From Branchiostoma floridae (Eukaryota; Chordata; Leptocardii; Amphioxiformes; Branchiostomatidae): DNA of 64,000 nucleotides. Position 1 is the stretch's first letter. Each line of letters opens with the position of its first letter. This document shows positions 55,905 through 64,000 of this stretch, piece by piece. The DNA is taken from assembly GCF_000003815.2 (NCBI RefSeq), contig NC_049984.1, positions 23,509,002 to 23,573,001 of the forward strand, in the 5' to 3' direction. Under the pieces are notes generated by a model that did no database searches, was not told where the DNA came from, and saw only the letters and a list, made by a program, of their open reading frames with translations. A program made the translations under genes and the position numbers.

Positions 55905-56388
55905 GTGCTGTGGTAGTGTATTCGGCCCGTGACCGAGAGGTCGCCGGTTCGAATCCGCCTACAGTGTTGCCGGTCCTGTGCCCTTGGGAAAGGCACTTTA
56001 CACGACTTTCTTCACTTTACTCAAGTGAAAAATGAGTCGTCCCTCGGATAGGACGTTAAATGGAGGTCCCGTGTATGGGGAGAGCCACACCCCATGCACG
56101 TTAAAGAACCCCCACACGTGCGATGGTGCGGTGTGGTTGGAGCAAACCCTTCTGTCTGGAGTTGGTGATTCACTTCAAATCACCCGGTTGTAGGCCTGGC
56201 GAACCTCCATACCGTATCAGCCACATGGTGATTTACATCATTCACCCGGACGGGAGACCTGGCGCATCCCCGTCTTGTAATTAGCCTACGAAAGGGTATG
56301 TCACCCCGTAAGGGGTGGTATCACCCCGTCGTGTGTAAACATGTGCGAACATGTGTGATCACGTCGACCGATGATGATGATGATGTGA
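55905..56388 (+). mobile_element. tRNA-derived SINE with Deu-like core
   Basis: The tRNA-like head carries a B box GGTTCGAATCC. It is followed by GCCCTTGGGAAAGGCACTTTAC, the core CGGATAGGACGTTAAATGG and GCACGTTAAAGAACC, and ends in a GATGATGATGATGATG tail. Confidence 0.8.
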
Positions 56389-57187
56389 GCATTCTTTATT
56401 GACCCATGATATCAACATTATCTAATTAGTACCATCAACCGAGTTTATTACTTGCATTGCAACAAATTTAACATTGAAAGGCTTTTCTCCTGATTCTCTC
56501 TCATATTAATTGTATCAACATTTTTCAATACTTAAATTTGATTCAGTATCAATCTCCTACATATTGATGGCATTTTAATCTAGCTTTCAAAATCGCATAT
56601 TTCTTAGCATATCATCATTGATCTGTGTGTAATATTACTTGCATTATTGAGATACCTATTGCTAGTAGTGACACATATAATAAAGACAGTAGATGGAATT
56701 AGGATAGGCTATCTTAAGGGGAAACGATCTGTATCAAAAGCCATTAAAGTGTCAGTTGTATGTAAAATTTGTATTGCATATTGTATTGAGTTCGTTTGTA
56801 TTGCATACCCGGTAAACCACCTCGTGGCGTTACACACCAAATATGTACTGAGGAGTACAAGCTGCATCATACTAACAGATTTACTTGATCCACTCACACC
56901 ATGTAGGACATCTAGTGTTTTCAATGAGTGCGGTGGGTTCATTTAAGTCACTGAGGTGTGGTTATCCTTAAACATGGGACCTCCGTTTGTATTAGGTTCC
57001 TATCCATTTGACGGCAATAACCGAAGATAGATACCCGTTATCACGAGTGTGTGAAGTGAGAAACTTTGTATGAAGTGTCTTTCTCAAGGACACAACGTCG
57101 GATCAAATCGGCATTCGATACCAGTACATCGGGGTTCTGAACCACACACGCTACCCTTACGCAACGCAACGTTAACGCCATACAACT

Positions 57188-57532
57188 AAAGCTGAGGGCA
57201 CAACCCGCCGTACGTGCAGTTTGTTCGTACGTGATTTTGGGAGGCCACGTCCGCCACATATTTCTGAAAACTTTCAGGCTGTACAGGGCAGGCGCGTCGT
57301 ACGTACTGGCACGTACGGGGGTCGAATCTGCAGCCTGATGGCACACAACGTTTTGCCTGTACGTAAAGTTCTACGGCGTGCCCGCGTGCTCCAAAATCCG
57401 TCGGATTCCCTACGAGTTCGTACGGAGGCGGTACTTACCACTTACGGATCCCAAAGATTGCCCACGTTTTGGCACGCAGACAGCACGCATTTGCACGTAC
57501 GGTGGGTTGTGCCCTTAGCTTTACTCAAAGCT
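57188..57532. mobile_element. CGTACG-rich MITE, copy 1
   Basis: Ends AAAGCTGAGGGCACAACCC and GGGTTGTGCCCTTAGCTTT are inverted repeats. The interior has many ACGTAC/CGTACG motifs and TCCAAAATCCGTCGGATTCC. Confidence 0.85.
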
Positions 57533-57581
57533 CTATTCTAGACAGGCGAAGTTCAACTCGCTAATTGTCAAACCCAATCGT

Positions 57582-58114
57582 ATATAGGCCAGCTGTTCCA
57601 CAATACCAGGGAAATAGGGGTGATTTATCAGATTATTACATCGATAATGAAAACGGCTACCCCTCCCCCCCCCCCCCCAAAAAAAAAGATCCCAAGGATC
57701 AAACACGTTCTAACCATAAAATGCATATGACTATCAACCGCGCAAACAGTATGCTATGTCAAAACATCCTCAATACTGGAAACGCAAAGCCCGAACGAGA
57801 TGGCATATTCCGACGAGGACAACATCTGCTTGACGGTATCAAATTACCACAAGGCTTAAGGCTCAATCATAAGGAAGACCTGAACCACTATACCGGACGG
57901 CGTAGGGGTGAAAACTGAAATTATTACATCCATAATAAAAACAGCTACGGCGAAATAAAAATAACGTGCATCATTTCCCAACGGAGTACAGACGACATGC
58001 AAATCCACATGCGATTGCGGCATACGGAACATAGAGATATAGGTGCGAACACTCAACGCACAAAGTGATTACAAGACTCTGTTGCTGGAGGTTACCCTCC
58101 AGTCACAAAGTAAT
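57582..58114. repeat. Dispersed repeat, near-identical to 33751-34292
   Basis: Second copy in the same orientation. Small differences include the length of the C-run and of the A-run after it, and a few substitutions. Confidence 0.85.
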
Positions 58115-58799
58115 AAAAATAATGAGTCAACTGTTACATTACCATAACCAGTTGCTATACGCATCAACTGTGCAGATAAGGGATTACCTAACACATCCAC
58201 ATAATAGATATGTAATAAATCCGATTACATACTAACGAAACTTCCGCGTAACGCAAGGCCCACCACATAACATCTAACAGCACAAACGAAATATAACACA
58301 CTGTGTCCCCAAACGCACAAGTACATACATGCAATTTATTATCACAATCAAAATTGTCCGGCTTCCCCAAACAGATGTTCTAAAATGTCGGGATGGGCAA
58401 ACAGCTGCTTTAAGGTGCCAACTGTTACAAATATTTCAAACAGTTGCCATCAACATCAGGACATCAACTGTTCAGATAATTACCAAACACATCCAGACAA
58501 TAGATATACAATATAACCAAGTACATACTAACACAACTTCAATGCAATGCAAGGCAGAACACAACATCTAATCACTTTCAGCTTTCACACTAAGTATGAA
58601 ACCAATCCATCCAGCCGTTCTTGAGTTATCTTGTACACAAACATACAAATACAACTGAAAATATTCAAATTGACCGGAATGGACAAACAGCTGCTCTAAG
58701 GAGTCAACTGTTACAGATATCCTAAGCAGACATAAATAAAACTAATTAACATATCTAAAAAGCTCGGGGTTCCCCAAACAGCTGTCATACAAATCACCT

Positions 58800-59312
58800 A
58801 CCCATCTGCTTGGAGATAAGCTCATTAACAAACGCTTAAAGCACGATGCCTGTTCCAATATATCGCAGATATAGGGGTGATTTCTGATATTATTAATACA
58901 TTGATTATAACGACAGATACGGCACCCAAAATCTCATCAATTCGAGCTTTTATCACACCCCACCAACACAACAAGTATGAAACCAATCCATTCAGCCGTT
59001 CTTGAGTAATCTTGTACACAGTCCCAAACACCTGTCATACAAATCACCTCATTATCTGCTTGGAGCTAAGCCCATTAACAAACGCTTAAAGCACGATGCC
59101 TGTTCCAATATATCGCAGATATAGGGGTGATTTCTGATATCATTACATCGATTATAACGACAGATACGGCGCCCAAAATCTCATCGAATCGAGCTTTCAT
59201 CACACCCCACCAACACAACATGTATGCAACCAATCCATCCAGCCGTTCTTGAGTAATCTTGTACACAGACAGATACACATAACAGAAAATATAACCTCCA
59301 TGACATTTCATG
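58800..59312. mobile_element. Two tandem partial copies of the ACCTCCATGAAAT element
   Basis: Both 58800-59030 and 59060-59312 are inverted copies of 42420-42690 (shared CTCAAGAACGGCTGGATG and ATATCAGAAATCACCCC, read on the minus strand). The second ends CATTTCATGGAGGTAAT. The preceding stretch 58115-58800 is related, more degraded repeat sequence. Confidence 0.7.
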
Positions 59313-60742
59313 GAGGTAATGAGTTATACCAAGCTAATAGAATAGTCAACATCTTCTCGCTTCTTTATCTTAGCTATTAATGTTGCCTTTTTGTAGTATC
59401 ACGTTGCTATTAAGCACTGATCCATACTTCCATCCCCAAGTATGCACGCCATTTACGTAACAGACATCCCATGCTCTTAAACGTGATACGAGTGGGCTCT
59501 CAGCTACACCTGTGGCCACCTTAAGAGCGTGGGAGATAATCGTTCTTGGATTGCCTGCCGCTTCGTACTTACGCATTTGTCCAACAGGGCTATTAGTGAG
59601 GTCGATTGCTTTGTGAAAAATGAATACAGCATCGCACAAGCTCTTTCAAGTCTATTACTCCGTGAGTTAAGAGTTAAGAATTGACGTGGGATGTTGCGTA
59701 ATCGTGTAACTGTAGATTTGGATTGAGTATGGAGGAAGTTGATACAACTGAAAGGGTTTGCACAACTGAAGCGGGTATATCATTGGACTGCACCAAATTG
59801 CACCTAAGTTCGCAAAAAGTGGCGCAAACTATACTCAACAAGGTTCGGCTCCGGCAGTTTCTTTGCGTGCTTTTCATCGGGATTGAACCAATGAACAAAT
59901 ATTAATTGTTTCGCGCCTACATTTATGTTGCCACGTTTGTAAAAAAAAAACCATGCATTTTCAATTTTTTTTTCAAACATTTTTTTTAATTTAACAAAAT
60001 CGCCATTCAGGCGATCGATTGGTGACAAAATTTGCGACGAGTTGACGATTTTTAGCGAATGTATTTCGCAAACAGTTACCCTTTATGCAACTGCACTGGC
60101 CACTCATCTTAACACGTTTAGCTGACTCAGTTTCAATCGATCCACCGTTATCAACCATTTATAAGCTATAAACTACGCGATCAACGCCGATAGTTCAAGT
60201 GCAACGTTCTCAACGTGCGTCGAATGCTTATGAAATCCGATACATCGTTCATACGGCCCGGGAGACAACGGCTAGCTCCCGTACACTCACCATGAAAAAC
60301 ACCTTGTCGGCTCGAATTTGTTCAGTTGCCGTCTTTTGTCTGACACAGCAGTTGAAGAACGCGTCTGGCTGAATGTTGTAGACATAATTGGATCTTGTAG
60401 AAGAACTAAGCGTGAAAGGTAAGAGGTAACTGTCATGTTTTTAACGTAGAGCCGCACGTAAACGTATTCACAACACCAATCTTGTTATGGAACTGTCTAG
60501 ATTGATATGGACGCTATGCGTGCTCACAGGCGAGAGTTTTCAAGTCCCCATCCATCTAAGTCTATAGCTAGTTTTGAACCATCGATTCTTTTCTGACGAA
60601 GTCAATGTTGCAGCTCGGAGTATTACGGGCGGATACGTATGCTACTGGCAGTTCCTTCGTTATCTTGACGGCAATTTGTACTTGTCACATGAGGTTGCGT
60701 GATAAATTGCCAAGTCGACGTCAGTAATAGATAAAGGTAAAC
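59313..60742. other. Intergenic, nothing recognised
   Basis: No coding or repeat feature that I can support. A small open frame at 60292 (about 29 codons) begins with a hydrophobic stretch but has no other support. Confidence 0.4.
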
Positions 60743-61060
60743 TTAAAGCTAAGGGTACAACCCGCCGTACGCGCTGTCTACGTGCCAACTTGGGCAATCT
60801 TTTGGGATCCGTAAGTGGTATTAAAGTACCGCCTCCGTACGAACTCGTGTGGAATCCGACGGATTTTGGAGCACGCGGACACGCCGTAGAACTTTACGAA
60901 CAGGCAAAAATTTGTGTGCGGATTCGCCCTCCTCACGTGCCAGTACGGGCGACACGCCTGCCCTGTACAGCCTGAACGTTTTCAGAAATACGTGGCGGAC
61001 GTGGCCTCCCATTAAAAACGTACGGACGAATTTTACGTACTGTGGGTTGTGCCCTTAGAT
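60743..61060. mobile_element. CGTACG-rich MITE, copy 2 (inverted)
   Basis: Ends TTAAAGCTAAGGGTACAACC and GGGTTGTGCCCTTAGATTAA. The interior is the reverse complement of copies 1 and 3. The next MITE starts at its right edge. Confidence 0.82.
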
Positions 61061-61282
61061 TAAAGGTGGACTCTCAATGACCTGGAGCACCGGTGCGGCA
61101 CTGCGGGGTTCGTAGATGACTCAACGAATTTTCTTCCGATTTGTGTATTTTGGTGTCTTCTAAGTCATACTTTTACGTATTCCGTAATATCTAGATTATC
61201 ATAAATCGCGAAAATAACCGCAGTGAACGAACCCCACAGTGCCGCACCGGTGCCCCAAGTGCAGTGAGAGTCCACCTTTAGG
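61061..61282. mobile_element. Long-armed MITE with AAAGGTGGACTCTCA ends
   Basis: About 50-base inverted ends: AAAGGTGGACTCTCA at left and TGAGAGTCCACCTTT at right, with GCACCGGTGCGGCACTG and CAGTGCCGCACCGGTGC inside. A diverged relative is at 23309-23515. Confidence 0.8.
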
Positions 61283-61425
61283 TAGTTCCAAAGCCCTTTT
61301 GAGGCAGTGGGTTGTATCCACTGTGTCTAGGGCACAGAATTAGAAGGAAGAGTCCGACCTTCTCCTTCCACTACCCTTTACCTCCCAAACCGAAGTCAGG
61401 TACTCATTTTTACAGCAGGGTACAG

Positions 61426-61757
61426 TAAAGCTAAGGGCACAACCCGTCGTATGTTCGATTTGTCCGTACGTTTTTTTGGGAGGTCACGTCCGCCACGTAT
61501 TTCTGAAAGCATTCAGGCTGTACGGGGCAGGCGCGTCCCCCGTACTGGCACGTACGGGGGCGAATCCGCAGCCCGGTGGGAGAAAGTTTTGCCTGCACGT
61601 AAAGTTCTACGGCGTGTGTGCTTGCTCCAAAATCCGTCGGATTCCCTACGAGTTCGTACGAGACAGTACTTACCAATCACGGATCCCAAAATATTGCCCA
61701 CGTTTTGGCACATAGACAGAACGTATTTGCATGTACGGAGGGTTGTGCCATTAGCTT
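61426..61757. mobile_element. CGTACG-rich MITE, copy 3
   Basis: Ends TAAAGCTAAGGGCACAACCC and GGGTTGTGCCATTAGCTTA; same orientation as copy 1. Confidence 0.82.
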
Positions 61758-62572
61758 ATGGACAGCCGTGTAAAGTGTCTTTCCCAAAGGCACAACATCA
61801 GTAACTTGCCAGGATTAGTTCAAGGGGCTAGTGTGTATTTTACCGTATACTGTGAAGTAAATTGATTTTTCACTTCCTAACTTCTAATCTATCGGAAAAT
61901 GACATCCCATTCTACAGTCTAGTATCCTTGAAGCTTGTTTTAGAGCTATAGAACTTCTGCCGCCTGAGTTGAGTTCATTGCCATTAGTTTTAATCAAAAA
62001 GAAGGCCTTTGAATTCTACTAAAAATTTAAAGTACATCAAACAACAGAAGTTTTCTTTTATTTTACTTTTAAGCGAACCAACCACCCGACTACTAATCAA
62101 TCAAATGGCGAAACAACCCGACCGAATACTATTATATTGCAAAAGAACAAAGTTTAATCAAACAGAATAAGATCATACTTCTTCATAAATATTTCAGAAT
62201 GGATATACTTCACAATAAAGAACATCAACAAACGAATGTCACTTTCATGTTACTTTTAGGAAAACCTAGCGTCTGACGACTAATCTGTCAAATTGCGAAT
62301 CAACCCGACCAAATTCTAATGTATGGCAAAATAACAAAGTTAGATCAAACAGCATAAGAAAATGCGTCTTCTTTAATAATTCAGAATGCATGTTTTCTAC
62401 ATGACTGGTTCTGTGCATGTCTGTGGAGATGCCAATTTGCCAAATTACTCATTTTTGGCGGTTTGACTTCGCTTCGCCCACTGCGCTACTATAGAGCGAA
62501 CACAACTATATCACATACGGTGGCCCCTATGGTGGTTGTGTCTTGCTGTATGTAATTTTTAGACGGGCATGT

Positions 62573-62798
62573 CCCTGTAGCTCAACTGGTAGCAATCCCA
62601 CTTGGTTCAAATTAGTTGGTAACTGTTAGACCCCGGTTCAATCATGGGTAGGGCATCTTGGTTGGGGCTGCACCCGTCTTTCGGGAGGGACGTAGAGTGA
62701 GGGTTCTGTGTCCAAGGATGTACCTCTAGCATGTCAAGGGGAGGTCACACCTGCGTATATATTTAAGTCCTTATGAGGCGCGCATGGGAGTATTTGCC
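62573..62798 (+). mobile_element. tRNA-derived SINE
   Basis: A box TAGCTCAACTGGTAG and B box GGTTCAATC in a tRNA-like head, then TCTTGGTTGGGGCTGCACCC and TTTCGGGAGGGACGTAGAG. A long hairpin element follows it immediately. Confidence 0.75.
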
Positions 62799-62984
62799 TC
62801 CACCAGGCTCCACAGGTCGTTGGAAAAATAATAGAAATTGGACAAACGTAAACAGGTAACATGTCAGACGAGTTAGCTGGGTCTCTAACCATACTTCTCG
62901 GTCAGCTAACTCATCTGGCATGTTATGTATCTATATTTGTCCAATTTGTACTATTTTTCCCGCGATCTGTGGAGCCTGGTAGAG
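62799..62984. repeat. Large imperfect hairpin (arms about 80 bases)
   Basis: Left arm from CTCCACCAGGCTCCACAG to GAGTTAGCTG; right arm from CAGCTAACTC to CTGTGGAGCCTGGTAGAG. A loop of about 23 bases. The arms match at most positions. Probably a foldback MITE. Confidence 0.85.
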
Positions 62985-63369
62985 ACTAAGAGCGTTATAC
63001 GCACCTCAAACGGACTTGAATATTAAAGAGGAAGGGCTAGCAGCCGGTCTGCCTGTAAAATATATAACGTTACTACTTTTGGTCACATATCTTGTCCAGA
63101 ACATAAGGTATCATAACCGGACATTCCGCTGCAGTACCATTGAAAGTCGCTCCCATAATCTAGGCGTTCCTTCCTTTCGCCAGCCATCACCAATCTATTG
63201 GCTCACAGTTGTTGACAGGATAAGTGCACACGACTCAAGTCTAGACATGTTAGTAACCGTAATTTCGTGACCTTATAAGGGCATTGCTTATACCCGCTTT
63301 CTGTGACCTCGCTGTAACCTATTTTGTAATTGCTCAACGCATTTCAGAGATAAAGAATTCGTTTCTATT

Positions 63370-63380
63370 GTGTGTGTGCC

Positions 63381-63437
<57 letters not shown>

Positions 63438-63548
63438 ATGTGTGTGAGCTCAAGTGTGTGTATATGTGTGTGTGTGCACTAGTGCGTGTGTGTGTGTATG
63501 TGTGTGTGTATGTGCATACGCTCGTGCGTGTGCGTTTGTGTGTGCGTC
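63370..63548 (+). repeat. GT microsatellite
   Basis: Long, interrupted TG repeat near the right edge of the window. The remaining sequence to 64000 shows no feature. Confidence 0.97.
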
Positions 63549-64000
63549 TTGATTTGACATCTTGAAAATGGCAATACTCTAGTAACCGGTTACACAAAGT
63601 CACATTCCACACATATCATATCATCCTACATAATTGCCCAGAGATCAAACTTTATGAAATATTCCATCATATTCTATATGATCGCTCTTGGATAAAATTT
63701 AAGTTAATATCCGTATACGTATAAGCCTCCATACATACCTATGGGTGATGTCAATCCCAAAATGGGTTTAAATGATTTTCACATGTATCAGCTAAGGATT
63801 AACCGGTCTACAAGTAAGCGGAAGAGACGGGAAAACTTCCGTGACATGACTGTTCTAATCCTACTTAAGAGTAATTGATGATACTGCTCTCGTATCTTCT
63901 TTGCTCTAGCATTTGGCGTTGTCCTGGTTTGACTTTTTAATGCGATGTGGCATCAGACGAGTTCTAGAAATAAGATAATCTCCAAGCAGATCCTACGGTA

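Noticed and set aside
60292-60372. Short secreted peptide (MKNTLSARICSVAVFCL...)
   Set aside because: Only about 29 codons, no cleavage site, no neighbouring exon or promoter evidence.
62573-62650. tRNA gene
   Set aside because: A and B box-like words are present but no cloverleaf with intact stems; it continues into a SINE body. The same applies at 3326-3494, 44235-44355 and 55905-56000.

Overview
This is a eukaryotic, intron-rich animal window, most likely from an amphioxus (Branchiostoma). No marker gene proves this. It rests on three multi-exon plus-strand genes with GT-AG introns and intact reading phases, a chimeric receptor with the domain mixing described for lancelet adhesion-type GPCRs, a dense load of small inverted-repeat transposons, 5S- and tRNA-derived SINEs, and a CR1-like retrotransposon carrying a 2A-like peptide and a PHD finger.

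Layout. (1) 152-21191: the last four coding exons of an SS18-type (SYT/CREST) BAF-complex coactivator; its N-terminal half lies upstream of the window. (2) 25921-28861: the 5' part of an IFI44-like interferon-type GTPase with P-loop (G1), DTMG (G3) and TKID (G4) motifs. The exon carrying G3 is preceded by a tandem array of partial exon copies, each with its own splice acceptor. The 3' exons were not found. (3) 36482-54772: a complete gene of about 1404 codons in 11 exons: signal peptide, discoidin-like domain, four LDLa-type modules, two kringles, one somatomedin B domain, a secretin/Methuselah-like seven-helix domain, and a cytoplasmic tail with about 20 heptad copies of the SDVVAGG type ending in a PDZ-type motif. 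(4) 54773-64000: repeats only.

The intron that splits the second kringle holds a minus-strand CR1-like element (about 45690-49060) whose 5' end abuts four 103-bp repeats, each a copy of the kringle exon's acceptor plus its first half. Introns and intergenic DNA are filled with MITEs of several families, including one hAT-like element with a perfect 8-bp target duplication and PIF/Harbinger-like ones with TTA/TAA duplications. There are also a roughly 200-bp satellite interrupted by an assembly gap, a 1.2-kb ACTC-type array and other simple repeats. Assembly gaps are at 12735-13125, 29491-29646, 30822-30921 and 48041-48522.

The three genes share no pathway that I can see: a chromatin coactivator, an immune-type GTPase and a cell-surface receptor. 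What links them is genome style: exon shuffling with phase-1 introns, and local tandem duplication of acceptor-plus-half-exon segments.
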